DNA from: Pyxidicoccus caerfyrddinensis
GTDB taxonomy: Bacteria; Myxococcota; Myxococcia; Myxococcales; Myxococcaceae
Direction: 5' to 3'
Length of the DNA: 64,000 nt
NCBI RefSeq assembly: GCF_010894405.1
Contig: NZ_JAAIYA010000002.1
Location: 682,001-746,000 of the forward strand
Shown here: positions 42,191-50,983 of the stretch, one piece after another
How positions within the stretch are numbered: the stretch's first letter is position 1
How the letters are laid out: every line of letters begins with the position of its first letter
The notes under the pieces: generated by a model
Databases searched by the model: none
Told to the model about the DNA's origin: nothing
Seen by the model: the letters and a program-made list of their open reading frames with translations, nothing else
Made by a program: the position numbers and the translations under genes

Positions 42191-44449
42191 GTGCAGGTCC
42201 ATCGAGCCAGCCCCTACTTGGCCGCAGCAGCCATCATTTTCCTGACACTCCCGAGCGCCGCGTGGTCGGCGCCTCCATCCGCAGAGAAGCGCGCGGACCG
42301 TGAGGCGTTGAAGCAGGCGTTGATGGAGGTGCTCCAGCGCTCGCCACTCAAGGCGAGTCGCGTGGGCGTCCAGATGCAGAGCCTGGACGACGGCGCCATC
42401 GTGTTCAGCCACAACGCCGACGAATTGCTCAACCCGGCGTCCAACGTGAAGCTCGTCACGTCCGCGGCGGCGCTCGCGTCGCTCGGGCCCGAGTTCCGCT
42501 ACGACACCGAGTTCCTCGTGGACCCGGAGCTGGGCGCGGACGGCAAGGTGAAGACGCTCTACGTGCGCGGCAAGGGCGATCCCTCCATGACGTCCGAGCG
42601 CCTCTGGGGCATCGTCGCCGAGCTGTGGCACGCCGGCGTGCGCGAGGTGGGCGAGATTATCGTGGACGACTCCTGGTTCGACGCCGAGCGCACGCCGCCC
42701 GGCTATGACCAGGAGGACTCGGACCGCGCGTACATGGCGCCGACCGGCGCGCTGAGCCTCAACTGGAACGCGGCCGCCATCTACCTGCGCCCTGGCAATG
42801 CCCCCGGCGCCAAGGGCACGGTGGAGATGGAGCCGCCCAGCGACTACTTCGTCGTGGAGAACCAGCTCAGCACGGGCTCGGCGCGCGCGCGCCGCGTGTC
42901 CGTGACGTCCGACCCGGCCGGCCCGGTGCAGAAGATTGTCGTGCGCGGCCAGCTGCCCAGCGAGCGCGGCGGCGCCGTCAGCGTGTGGAAGAAGATCGAC
43001 AACCCGCCCATGTACTACGGGCAGACGCTCAAGCAGATGCTGACCACCCGGGGCGTGAAGATGAAGGGCAGGGTCAAGGTCGGCCTGACGCCCTCCAAGG
43101 CGAAGATGCTGCACGTGTCCCAGTCGGACACGTTCGACGTCATCCTCAAGCGCCTCAACAAGCTCTCCAGCAACTTCGTCGCCGAGCAGCTTCTCAAGAC
43201 GATGGGCGCGGAGGTCAAGGGCACGCCGGGCTCCTTCACCAAGGGCGTGGAGGTGGTGGAGCAGTTCCTCGAGCGTGAGGTGGGCATCCCCCGCGGCACC
43301 TACGTGATGAAGAACGGCAGCGGCCTCAACGACGCCAACCGCTTCTCCACGGCGCAGCTCAACCGGCTGCTTCGCTACATGTACGAGCGCTTCCCCTTCG
43401 CGCCCGAGTACATGTCCTCCGTGCCCATTGCCGGCAAGGACGGCACGCTGAAGTACCGCTTCGAGGGCAGCGACGCGGTGGGCAAGCTGCGCGCGAAGAC
43501 GGGCACGCTGGAGAGCGTCTCCGCGCTCAGCGGCTACGTGACGAGCGCGGGCGGTGAGCGCTTCACCTTCTCCATCATCGCCAACGACTTCGCGGGCCGC
43601 GCCGGTCCGATTGTCGCCGGCCTGGACGCGCTGGGCGCGGCGGTGGCCGCCACCGGCTCCAGCCTGGGGCCGTCCAACGCGGTGGCCGCGCTGGCCGACA
43701 ACGGTCGTCCGGCCGGGGCCATCAACGACGTGGCCGCCCGCATCAAGACGTACCTGGACCTGGGCAAGCAGCGCGATCAGCGCAACATCGGCTTCCTGCG
43801 CACCGCATGGCGCAGCGAGAGGGACCCGGCGGTGCGCGCGGTGCTGGCGGAGAGCCTCTACCAGTCCAACCCGCATGACTACCTGGGCGCGCGCACGCTG
43901 CTGGACAGCTACGCCGCCACCGGCGAGGTGTACGGCCGCCTGAGGGAGGTGGCTCGCGTCCTCTCCGTCGACGTGCCGGGCGTCAGCAGCATGGTGGAGC
44001 TGGCCGCCGGCGGTAACACCGAGGCGCTGGCCCGTGTGCTGGAGCTGGCGGGCGCCACCGGGACGGACGTGCAGTCGCAGCAGGAGATGTCCGAGGCGCT
44101 GGGTGAGGTGGCCCGCACCGCTCCCGAGGAGCTGGTGGTGGCCCTGCGCGGCGCCGACGCCGGGGACCGCGAGGCCTCCACCACGCTGCTGGCCCGAGCG
44201 CTGGTGCAGGCCGGCCAGGCGGACCATCCCTTCTGGAAGTCCCTGCGCCGCACGCTGGGCGCCTCGGACCCGCAGCTCGCCTCCTTCGCAAAGGGGCTGG
44301 ACTCCGCCCTGTCGCAGAAGGTGGCCGAGGCCAAGGCCCCGCCGAAGGACGGCCTGGTCCCCGTGAATGTGGTGGCCCCGGCCGGCAACGCGCCGCGCCC
44401 CGGCAACCCGCCCGAGTCGCGCACCGCCGAGACGCGTCCCGGCGGGTAG
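42191..44449 (+). CDS. dacB: D-Ala-D-Ala carboxypeptidase/endopeptidase (PBP4/DacB type) with C-terminal extension
   Basis: 752 residues. The GTG at 42191 was chosen: GGAG lies five bases upstream and it yields a clean signal peptide (VHRASPYLAAAAIIFLTL...WSA). The catalytic triad of motifs is intact: S84-N-V-K87 (SXXK), S326-S-N328 (SXN) and K436-T-G (KTG), with the usual DacB insertion domain between. It acts in the periplasm on peptidoglycan cross-links or pentapeptides. After the catalytic core (about residue 480) there are some 270 more residues of mostly helical repeat-like sequence ending in a Pro-rich tail, which ordinary DacB lacks. Confidence 0.92.
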   Translation: MQVHRASPYLAAAAIIFLTLPSAAWSAPPSAEKRADREALKQALMEVLQRSPLKASRVGVQMQSLDDGAIVFSHNADELLNPASNVKLVTSAAALASLGPEFRYDTEFLVDPELGADGKVKTLYVRGKGDPSMTSERLWGIVAELWHAGVREVGEIIVDDSWFDAERTPPGYDQEDSDRAYMAPTGALSLNWNAAAIYLRPGNAPGAKGTVEMEPPSDYFVVENQLSTGSARARRVSVTSDPAGPVQKIVVRGQLPSERGGAVSVWKKIDNPPMYYGQTLKQMLTTRGVKMKGRVKVGLTPSKAKMLHVSQSDTFDVILKRLNKLSSNFVAEQLLKTMGAEVKGTPGSFTKGVEVVEQFLEREVGIPRGTYVMKNGSGLNDANRFSTAQLNRLLRYMYERFPFAPEYMSSVPIAGKDGTLKYRFEGSDAVGKLRAKTGTLESVSALSGYVTSAGGERFTFSIIANDFAGRAGPIVAGLDALGAAVAATGSSLGPSNAVAALADNGRPAGAINDVAARIKTYLDLGKQRDQRNIGFLRTAWRSERDPAVRAVLAESLYQSNPHDYLGARTLLDSYAATGEVYGRLREVARVLSVDVPGVSSMVELAAGGNTEALARVLELAGATGTDVQSQQEMSEALGEVARTAPEELVVALRGADAGDREASTTLLARALVQAGQADHPFWKSLRRTLGASDPQLASFAKGLDSALSQKVAEAKAPPKDGLVPVNVVAPAGNAPRPGNPPESRTAETRPGG

Positions 44450-44473
44450 ACCCGCGTTCCCTGGCTCCTCCTA

Positions 44474-44501
44474 CCCCGGGCGTGGGCCTCCCCGCCCGGG
44501 G
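44474..44501 (+). terminator. hairpin after dacB
   Basis: CCCCGGGC (44474-44481) pairs with GCCCGGGG (44494-44501) about 25 bases after the dacB stop. Strong stem without U-run; probable transcript end before ssb. Confidence 0.5.
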
Positions 44502-44653
44502 AGCAAGCAGGCTGACAGGCCCCCCGGAACATTTCTGGCGCGGAGCCGAATGTCGGTGTGCACTGCTATAGGTGGAAGCCAACCTGCCAGGAGCTGTCCT
44601 GGTGGTGTGCAACCGGCCCGTGGTGGGTCGGTTCTCGTGAAAGGAACGCAGTC

Positions 44654-45157
44654 ATGGCTGGAGGCGTGAACAAGGTCATTCTCATCGGCAACCTGGGGGC
44701 GGACCCCGAGGTTCGCTTCACTCCGGGCGGTCAGGCGGTGGCGAACTTCCGTATCGCCACCAGCGAGAGCTGGACGGACAAGAATGGCCAGAAGCAGGAG
44801 CGGACCGAGTGGCACCGCATCGTCGTCTGGGGAAAGCTCGCGGAGCTCTGCGGCGAGTACCTGAAGAAGGGACGGCAGTGCTACGTCGAGGGCCGCCTGC
44901 AGACGCGCGAGTGGACCGACAAGGAGAACCGGAAGAACTACACCACGGAGGTCGTCGCCAACGCGGTGACGTTCCTCGGCGGTCGTGACGCCGGAGAGGG
45001 CATGAGCGCCGGCGGTGGGAGTGGCGGCGGACGTCGGTCGTCCGGTGGCCCCCAGCGCGGCAACGGCATGGACTCCGACTTCGGCCAGCCGCCCCCCCCG
45101 GATGACAACAACATGGGCGGCGGCCACGCCGGTGGTGACGACGACATCCCGTTCTGA
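44654..45157 (+). CDS. ssb: single-stranded DNA-binding protein
   Basis: 167 residues. The OB-fold occupies residues 1-110 ([60 protein letters not shown]), followed by a Gly-rich linker and the acidic tail ending in DDDIPF, which docks replication and repair partners. AAGGAACG precedes the ATG. It binds single-stranded DNA as a tetramer. Monocistronic: a hairpin lies upstream and a strong terminator follows. Confidence 0.97.
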   Translation: MAGGVNKVILIGNLGADPEVRFTPGGQAVANFRIATSESWTDKNGQKQERTEWHRIVVWGKLAELCGEYLKKGRQCYVEGRLQTREWTDKENRKNYTTEVVANAVTFLGGRDAGEGMSAGGGSGGGRRSSGGPQRGNGMDSDFGQPPPPDDNNMGGGHAGGDDDIPF

Positions 45158-45202
45158 AGCCGTTTCGGGGAGCCCGCTCCCCGCTTCGAGCCCTGGAAAT
45201 GA

Positions 45203-45245
45203 AACCGGCCGCTCCCCGAAACTGGGGGGCGGCCGGTTGTTTTTC
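45203..45245 (+). terminator. intrinsic terminator of ssb
   Basis: AACCGGCCGC (45203-45212) pairs perfectly with GCGGCCGGTT (45229-45238), inner TCCCC/GGGG can extend it, and GTTTTT follows. A textbook Rho-independent terminator about 45 bases after the ssb stop. Confidence 0.93.
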
Positions 45246-45285
45246 GCGGCACGGGAGGGCCCGTGTGCTCGGGCCCGGGCCTACG

Positions 45286-45969
45286 TCACCGAATGAGGGA
45301 GGCGTGCTCGGGGCTCATGCCCGCGCCCGCGGTGTAGAGCGCGTAGATGACGCCCCAGCTCATCGCCGTCAGGAGCAGGAACAGGCCGATGGCGACCGGC
45401 TCGAAGCGGCGCATGGAGCGCTCGCTGGCGAAGATGCCCCACGACATGGCGAAGCCCTGGAGGCCGTTGGCCAGGTGGTACGCGGTGCCCAGCGTGCCCA
45501 GCAGGTACACGAGGAGCGTGGGCAGGTGGTGGTGCATCTCCCGGGAGATGTCGGAGAACGGCTCCGCGTGCCCTTCCACCAGGCGCGGGTGCAGGAAGGC
45601 CAGCCAGATGTGGGCGCCGAGGAAGAAGAGCACGCCCACCGCGCTGATGCGCTGCACGAGGTACTTCAGGTTGCCGTAGTTGTTGTAGCTCGCGTTGTTG
45701 GGCTTGAAGCTGAACAGCCGCGCGATGCCCCACACGGTGTGGATGAGCAGCGGCAGCATGACGATGACGAAGGTGAAGGCCTGGCCGAACGGGTTGGAGT
45801 ACGTCGTCACCGACGCCTCCCATGCCGTCGCGCCGTTGAAGGCGGAGAGGTTGTCCCAGAGGTGGTTGATGACCCAGATGGACAGGGGCACCACTGCCAG
45901 GAACGAGCCCAGGCGGGACTTGAGGAGCGGTGTCTTCGTCGGAACGGCTACGGCGGCTTGGCTGCTCAT
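45286..45969 (-). CDS. sdhC: succinate dehydrogenase cytochrome b subunit
   Basis: 227 residues with five membrane segments, matching the single-subunit diheme cytochrome b558 of Bacillus/epsilonproteobacterial-type succinate:quinone oxidoreductases. Histidines within or next to helices (VINHLWDNLSAF, MLPLLIHTVWGIARLF, LGAHIWLAFLHPRLV, LGTAYHLANGLQGFAMSWG) are the haem ligand candidates. It anchors SdhAB and passes electrons to quinone. sdhA and sdhB are not downstream: the next gene is ssb on the other strand. Confidence 0.9.
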   Translation of the reverse strand: MSSQAAVAVPTKTPLLKSRLGSFLAVVPLSIWVINHLWDNLSAFNGATAWEASVTTYSNPFGQAFTFVIVMLPLLIHTVWGIARLFSFKPNNASYNNYGNLKYLVQRISAVGVLFFLGAHIWLAFLHPRLVEGHAEPFSDISREMHHHLPTLLVYLLGTLGTAYHLANGLQGFAMSWGIFASERSMRRFEPVAIGLFLLLTAMSWGVIYALYTAGAGMSPEHASLIR

Positions 45970-46036
45970 CGGGTCTCCAGCGACGGCGCGCGGGCGGGTA
46001 CCGCGTCCAAGTCAAAGTCGGGTGACAGTCGGTCGG

Positions 46037-46049
46037 CGGTTTATAACCG
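46037..46049. promoter_or_regulatory. AT-rich palindrome in the sdhC promoter region
   Basis: CGGTT-TAT-AACCG, an exact 5-bp dyad with a TATAA core, 68-80 bases upstream of the sdhC ATG. It could be a -10 element or an operator for sdhC. Confidence 0.35.
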
Positions 46050-46108
46050 TTCCCGCCAGGGGGCTGGATTTCTTCCACATCCCCGGATGCCAGCCGCCCC
46101 ACACGGAG

Positions 46109-46128
46109 GCATAAGGCTGACCTTATGC
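46109..46128. promoter_or_regulatory. 20-bp palindrome between sdhC and hslO
   Basis: GCATAAGG-CTGA-CCTTATGC: perfect 8-bp arms around a 4-base centre, AT-rich in GC-rich surroundings, 100 bases upstream of hslO and 140 upstream of sdhC. The position between divergent genes favours a regulator-binding site over a terminator, since no transcript should end here. Confidence 0.55.
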
Positions 46129-46228
46129 GTCACCCCGGGGATGGCTGCTGCTCCCCCGGCGGGCGGAGGGGCGCCCGCCTTCTGTCGTTGGCGGGCAATG
46201 CGGGCTCGGGCACGCTAGTCGCTTGCCT

Positions 46229-47119
46229 ATGTCCGATGAGCTCGTCAGTGGATTGCTGAAGAAGACGGACCTGCGCGTGGTGCTGGCCACCACCCCGGAG
46301 CTGTCCCGCCAGGCGCGCGCCACCCATGGCACCGCGCCCGCCGCCGCGGCCCTCCTGTCGCAGGCCCTCACCGCCGCGGCCCTCCTGGGCGCCCTCCAGA
46401 AACACGATGCGCGCATCAACCTCCAGGTGGAGTGTGACGGCCCCCTGCGCGGCCTCTTCGTGGACGGCGACGCCTCCGGGCTCGTGCGCGGCTACGTGAA
46501 GAACCCGCAGGTGGAGTATGTGGGCGGCGAGGGCCAGTACCACTGGCGTCCCGTGTTCGGAAACAAGGGCTTCTTGTCCGTGCTGCGCGATCAGGGCGGC
46601 GGCGAGTTCTACCGCTCCTCGGTGGACCTGGTGCACTTCGACCTGGCGGCCGACCTGGAGCGCTACCTCCACCAGTCCGACCAGCTCCCCTCGCACCTGC
46701 TGCTCGCCCAGCTGCCCACCGGTGGCGACGGCGCGGCGGAGTCGCTGGGCATCGTCGCGGGCCTGCTCGTCCAGCCGCTCCCCAGCGGGGACATGGACGC
46801 CTTCAAGGAACTGGGCCTGCGCCTGCGCCGCGACTTCGTGCCCGTGCTCCAGGCGCATGGGGCGGCCGGCGCGTCGGCGGTGCTGCGCGCGCTGCTGCCC
46901 GAGTCGGACTTCGAGGTGATGTCGCGTTATCCGCTGCGCTTTGGCTGTTCGTGCAGCAAGGACCGCGTGATGCGCGCGCTGCTGGCCATGGGGCGCGAGG
47001 AACTGACGGACCTGCTGGAGAAGGAAGGGCAGGCGGAGGCAACGTGCCAGTTCTGCACGACGCGCTACGTCATTCCAGGAGAGGAAATTCGGGCCATGTT
47101 GGAGACCGGCTCGATTTGA
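46229..47119 (+). CDS. hslO: Hsp33 redox-regulated chaperone
   Basis: 296 residues. The N-terminal domain ([40 protein letters not shown]) and the C-terminal zinc-binding cysteines are intact: C240-S-C242 and C273-Q-F-C276, a CXC-X30-CXXC arrangement. Under oxidative stress the cysteines form disulfides, zinc is released and the protein becomes an active holdase. The ATG at 46229 matches the family N-terminus; a TTG two codons earlier is unlikely. Leucine dehydrogenase follows 35 bases downstream. Confidence 0.96.
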   Translation: MSDELVSGLLKKTDLRVVLATTPELSRQARATHGTAPAAAALLSQALTAAALLGALQKHDARINLQVECDGPLRGLFVDGDASGLVRGYVKNPQVEYVGGEGQYHWRPVFGNKGFLSVLRDQGGGEFYRSSVDLVHFDLAADLERYLHQSDQLPSHLLLAQLPTGGDGAAESLGIVAGLLVQPLPSGDMDAFKELGLRLRRDFVPVLQAHGAAGASAVLRALLPESDFEVMSRYPLRFGCSCSKDRVMRALLAMGREELTDLLEKEGQAEATCQFCTTRYVIPGEEIRAMLETGSI

Positions 47120-47154
47120 CTTGAGAGGGGCTCAACGGTACTTGCCGCCGCGCC

Positions 47155-48186
47155 ATGAGCTACTTCACTCAACTGCTCGAGGGCGGCTACGAGGCCGTCC
47201 ACCTTCTCAGTGATTCCAAGACGGGGCTGCGCGCCATCGTCGGCATGCACAACACGCGGCTGGGGCCGGGCCTGGGCGGCACGCGCGCGTTGTCGACGTA
47301 CACGAGCGAGGAGGAAGCCGTCGCCGACGCGCTCCGGCTCGCGCGGGGCATGACGTACAAGGCGGCGCTGGCCGGGCTGCCGCACGGCGGTGGCAAGGCC
47401 GTCATCATGCTGCCCCGCGGCAACTTCGACCGGGCGAAGCTCTTCGAGTCCTTCGGCCGCGCGGTGGAGTCGCTCGGCGGCCGCTACATCACCACCGAGG
47501 ACAGCGGCACCAGCCCGGACGACATGGAGTACGTGCGCAAGCACACGAAGTACGTCGTGGGCCTGAAGGAGCGCAGCGGAGACCCGTCGCCGGTGACGGC
47601 GTACGGCGTGGCGCGCGCCATGGAGGCCACGGCGAAGCACCTCTTCGGCCGGCCGGACCTCAAGGGGCTGCGCGTCACGGTGCTGGGCGTGGGCCACGTG
47701 GGCATGTACCTCGTGAAGGAGCTGCACGAGCGCGGCGCCAGGGTGTGGGTGAGCGACATCAACACCGCGAGCGTGGAGCACGCCGTGAAGCAGTACGGCG
47801 CCACCTCGGTGAGCGCGGACGAGCTGCACCGCATGGAGGCGGACATCTACGCCCCCTGCGCGCTGGGCGGCGCCATCAACGACACCACCCTGCCGATGCT
47901 GCGCGTGAAGGCGGTGTGTGGCGCGGCCAACAACCAGCTCCTCACCACGCGCCACGGCGAGCAGCTGGCGAAGCGCGGCATCCTGTACGTGCCGGACTAC
48001 GCGGCCAATGCCGGTGGCCTCATCAACGTGGCCCAGGAGTGGGCGGGGTACAACCGGGAGAAGGCCTATGCCCGCGCCGCGCTCATCTTCGAGACCATCG
48101 ACACGGTGCTGGCCCGCGCGAAGGACTCCGGCCTTCGCCCCGAGCAGGTGGCCGACCGCATGGTGGAAGAGAAGCTGACCGCCTGA
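47155..48186 (+). CDS. leucine dehydrogenase (Leu/Glu/Phe/Val dehydrogenase family)
   Basis: 343 residues, the length of leucine/valine dehydrogenases rather than glutamate dehydrogenase. Substrate-binding K69 (MTYKAALAG) and catalytic K81 ([10 protein letters not shown]) are in place; the Rossmann domain has [17 protein letters not shown]. Catalyses reversible NAD-dependent deamination of branched-chain amino acids to 2-keto acids. In myxobacteria this feeds isovaleryl-CoA for branched fatty acids and for developmental lipids; that link is from general knowledge. Followed by a strong hairpin. Confidence 0.9.
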   Translation: MSYFTQLLEGGYEAVHLLSDSKTGLRAIVGMHNTRLGPGLGGTRALSTYTSEEEAVADALRLARGMTYKAALAGLPHGGGKAVIMLPRGNFDRAKLFESFGRAVESLGGRYITTEDSGTSPDDMEYVRKHTKYVVGLKERSGDPSPVTAYGVARAMEATAKHLFGRPDLKGLRVTVLGVGHVGMYLVKELHERGARVWVSDINTASVEHAVKQYGATSVSADELHRMEADIYAPCALGGAINDTTLPMLRVKAVCGAANNQLLTTRHGEQLAKRGILYVPDYAANAGGLINVAQEWAGYNREKAYARAALIFETIDTVLARAKDSGLRPEQVADRMVEEKLTA

Positions 48187-48203
48187 GGGCGCCGGGCCGC
48201 GCG

Positions 48204-48236
48204 CCGCCTCTTCGGCATCTGACGACGAAGAGGCGG
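48204..48236 (+). terminator. perfect 11-bp hairpin after leucine dehydrogenase
   Basis: CCGCCTCTTCG (48204-48214) pairs exactly with CGAAGAGGCGG (48226-48236), 18 bases after the stop codon. No U-run. It ends four bases before an ATG at 48241, one reason to prefer the later start for the next gene. Confidence 0.6.
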
Positions 48237-48321
48237 TGGAATGCGGCCGGATGTGGCCAGGGCGTGGGCCCCGGGGTATGACGGGGCCCGCACGCACCGC
48301 ACCCCATCCGGAGTCAACGCC

Positions 48322-49047
48322 GTGGCCACCAAGCGGGCAGCGCCCGGGCCCAAGGCCCAGGGCAAGCGCAAGCCCACCGCGAAGTCCTCTCCGAAGAAGT
48401 CCTCCACTCCGTCCCCTGCCGCGTCGAAGGCGGACCGGCGGCAGGCGGAGAAGCTCGTCTCCATTCCCGCGGACATGGTGTTGGCGCCGCAGGTGGAGGC
48501 CCCCCGCCAGCCCACGGGCAAGGACCAGTCGCGCAAGAAGTCCAAGGGCGTGCGCGAGCTGACCTGGGCGGAGTTCGACCGGGCCGTGCAGGAGCTGGCC
48601 GGCGCCATCCGCGAGTCCTTCGCGCCGCAGGCGGTGGTGGGAGTGGCCCACGGCGGCGTCTTCGTGGGCGGGGCGCTGTCGTCGGCGCTCGGCTGCGAGT
48701 TCTTCCCGGTGCGCATCAGCCGCCGCAGCCGCGACCGGGGCGAGGGCGCGCGCGCCCGGGGCAAGCCGAAGGTCGCCGGGGAGATGCCGCGCGAGCTGAA
48801 GGGGCGCCGCGTGCTGATTGTGGATGACGTGGCCTCCAGCGGCGACACGCTGGAGCTGGCGTCCCAGCTGGCGCGCGAGGTGGGCGCGAAGAAGGTGGAG
48901 ACGGCGTGCCTGGTGGCGCGGCCGGAGGGCTTCGCGCCGGACTACTGCGCGCTGGCCACCGCCTCGCTGGTGGTCTTCCCGTGGGACTACGAGCCGTCCA
49001 CCGGCGACGCACGCTTCGACGAGGACCCGGACAAGGCGGGGGCGTGA
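48322..49047 (+). CDS. phosphoribosyltransferase-domain protein
   Basis: 241 residues from a GTG preceded by GGAG at eight-base spacing; an in-frame ATG at 48241 would add 27 residues but sits directly behind a hairpin. The first 70 residues are Lys/Pro/Ser-rich and probably disordered. The PRTase fold follows: [20 protein letters not shown], then the PRPP loop [20 protein letters not shown] near residue 170, and [11 protein letters not shown] at the end. Related to xanthine/hypoxanthine-type or regulatory PRTases; the nucleobase is unknown. 19 bases upstream of selB, likely the same transcript. Confidence 0.85.
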   Translation: MATKRAAPGPKAQGKRKPTAKSSPKKSSTPSPAASKADRRQAEKLVSIPADMVLAPQVEAPRQPTGKDQSRKKSKGVRELTWAEFDRAVQELAGAIRESFAPQAVVGVAHGGVFVGGALSSALGCEFFPVRISRRSRDRGEGARARGKPKVAGEMPRELKGRRVLIVDDVASSGDTLELASQLAREVGAKKVETACLVARPEGFAPDYCALATASLVVFPWDYEPSTGDARFDEDPDKAGA

Positions 49048-49066
49048 ACCCCGGCGCGGTGGGGCG

Positions 49067-50983
49067 ATGATTGTCGGGACGGCGGGGCACATCGACCACG
49101 GCAAGACGTCCCTGGTGAAGGCGCTCACCGGTATCGACACCGACCGGCTCAAGGAAGAGAAGCGGCGCGGCATCACCCTGGAGCTGGGCTTCGCACACCT
49201 GACGCTGGACGACGGCACGGTGGCCGGCGTGGTGGACGTGCCCGGCCACGAGCGCTTCGTGAAGGCCATGGCCGCGGGCGCCGGCGGCGTGGACCTGGCG
49301 GTGCTGGTGGTGGCCGCGGACGAGGGCGTCATGCCCCAGACACGCGAGCACCTGGACATCTGCCGGCTGCTCGGCGTGAGGTCCGGCGTCATCGCGCTCA
49401 CCAAGTCGGACCTGCTGGCGGAGCTGGGCCCGGAGTGGCGCGCGCTGGTGGAGGCGGACCTGGTTGCGCTCACCGCGGGCACCTTCCTGGAGGGCGCGCC
49501 CGTGGTGCCCTGCTCGTCGAAGACGGGCGAGGGACTGGACGCGCTGAAGTCCGCGCTCACCCGCGCCGCGAGCGCCCTGCCGAAGCGCCCGGCGGAGGGG
49601 CCCGCCTTCCTGCCGGTGGACCGGGTCTTCACCATCAAAGGCTTCGGCACGGTGGTGACGGGCACGCTGCTGTCGGGCGCGGTGGCGGTGGAGGACGCGG
49701 TGGCGCTGCTGCCCGGGCTGCCCGGGCCTTTTCGCGTGCGCGGCGTGCAGGTGCACGGGCAGGCGGTGCCGAAGGTGGAGGCGGGCCAGCGCGCGGCGGT
49801 GAATGTCACCGGCGTGGAGCCGGAGGCGCTGCACCGGGGCATGGTGCTGGTGCGCTCGGGGGAGCTGCCGGAGACGCGCATGCTGGACGTGGAGCTGTCG
49901 CTGCTGCCCGCGGCGGAAGTGGCGCTGCCACGCCGCCGGAAGCTGCTGCTGCACCTGGGCACCGCGCAGGTAGAGGCCACGGTGGCGCTGCTGGACGTGG
50001 AGCGGCTGGAGCCCGGCGAGACGGCGCTCGCGCAGCTGCGCCTGGACGGGCCCGTGGGGGCGCTGGTGGGTCAGCGCTTCATCCTGCGTGGCTCGCGCGC
50101 GCTGCCCGGCCGCGGGGCCACGGTGGCGGGTGGCCGCATCCTGTCGATTACGCCGCCCCGGCGCCGCAAGGGGGGCTCGGCGGTGGTGGCGCCGCTCTTG
50201 GAGGCGGACCCGTCGGGGCAGGTCGCGTGGCTGCTGCGCCAGGCCGGCTACCGGGGGCTGACGCAGCCGGAGCTGTTCGGCCGCTCCGGGCTGGGGCCGA
50301 AAGTCCTGACGCGCGCGCTGGAGTTGCTGGGCGCGCGGGGCGGGGCGCTGCTGGTGGACCGCGAGCGGCGGCTGTACCTCTCCGGCGAGGTCTTCGAGGG
50401 ACTGCAGGGGCGGGCGCTGGCCCTGCTGGCCGCCTTCCATGAGCGCGAGCCCCTGCGTGAGGGCCTGCCGCGCGAGGAGCTGCGCCAGCGCCTGTCCGCC
50501 GAGTTGGACCCACGCACCTTCCAGCGGGTGACGCAGGCGCTGGTGGACGCGGGGAAGGTGGAGCTGGACAAGGAGGTGGTGCGCCTCAAGGGGCGGGGCC
50601 GCACGCTGTCGCTGGGGGACGAGGCGGCCCGCACGAAGCTGGCCGCGGAGCTGTCCGCGGCGGGGCTGGCGCCTCCCACCCTCAATGAGCTGGCGCAGAA
50701 GCTCCAGCTGCCAATGCCCCGGCTCCAGGAGTTGTTGAAGGTGATGGTGGCGGGGGGCATGGCGGTGCGCGTCAGCGACGAGCTGTGCTTCGACGCGGGG
50801 GCGCTCACGGGCCTGCGGGAGCGCCTGGTTGCCCACCTTCGCGAGAAGAAGGAGATTACCACCCAGGCCTTCAAGGAAATGGTCGGTCAGAGCCGCAAGT
50901 TCGTCATCCCGCTGTCGGAGTACTTCGACCGGGAGAAGGTCACACTCAGGGTGGGCGAGAAGCGGGTGCTGCGTCGCGGATGA
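49067..50983 (+). CDS. selB: selenocysteine-specific elongation factor SelB
   Basis: 638 residues. The GTPase domain shows GHIDHGKTS at 7-15, the switch [17 protein letters not shown] and ALTKSD-type NKXD variant (TKSDLL); domains II and III follow ([18 protein letters not shown]), and the C-terminal 270 residues form winged-helix repeats that bind the SECIS hairpin ([20 protein letters not shown], ending [19 protein letters not shown]). Delivers Sec-tRNA to UGA codons. No selA, selC or selD was found nearby. Its stop overlaps the start of the histidine kinase (ATGA). Confidence 0.95.
   Translation: MIVGTAGHIDHGKTSLVKALTGIDTDRLKEEKRRGITLELGFAHLTLDDGTVAGVVDVPGHERFVKAMAAGAGGVDLAVLVVAADEGVMPQTREHLDICRLLGVRSGVIALTKSDLLAELGPEWRALVEADLVALTAGTFLEGAPVVPCSSKTGEGLDALKSALTRAASALPKRPAEGPAFLPVDRVFTIKGFGTVVTGTLLSGAVAVEDAVALLPGLPGPFRVRGVQVHGQAVPKVEAGQRAAVNVTGVEPEALHRGMVLVRSGELPETRMLDVELSLLPAAEVALPRRRKLLLHLGTAQVEATVALLDVERLEPGETALAQLRLDGPVGALVGQRFILRGSRALPGRGATVAGGRILSITPPRRRKGGSAVVAPLLEADPSGQVAWLLRQAGYRGLTQPELFGRSGLGPKVLTRALELLGARGGALLVDRERRLYLSGEVFEGLQGRALALLAAFHEREPLREGLPREELRQRLSAELDPRTFQRVTQALVDAGKVELDKEVVRLKGRGRTLSLGDEAARTKLAAELSAAGLAPPTLNELAQKLQLPMPRLQELLKVMVAGGMAVRVSDELCFDAGALTGLRERLVAHLREKKEITTQAFKEMVGQSRKFVIPLSEYFDREKVTLRVGEKRVLRRG

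Noticed and set aside
45203-45245. Hairpin considered as a riboswitch or attenuator for sdhC
   Set aside because: It points the other way: on the plus strand it is followed by a T-run and sits just after ssb, so it is the ssb terminator.
48241-48321. Upstream ATG as start of the phosphoribosyltransferase
   Set aside because: It sits four bases after a perfect 11-bp hairpin that likely ends the previous transcript, while the GTG at 48322 has GGAG at good spacing; kept only as an alternative.
49067-50983. Possible selC (tRNA-Sec) or selA next to selB
   Set aside because: The gaps around selB are 19 bases and an overlap; there is no room for a tRNA, and neighbouring proteins are not SelA or SelD.
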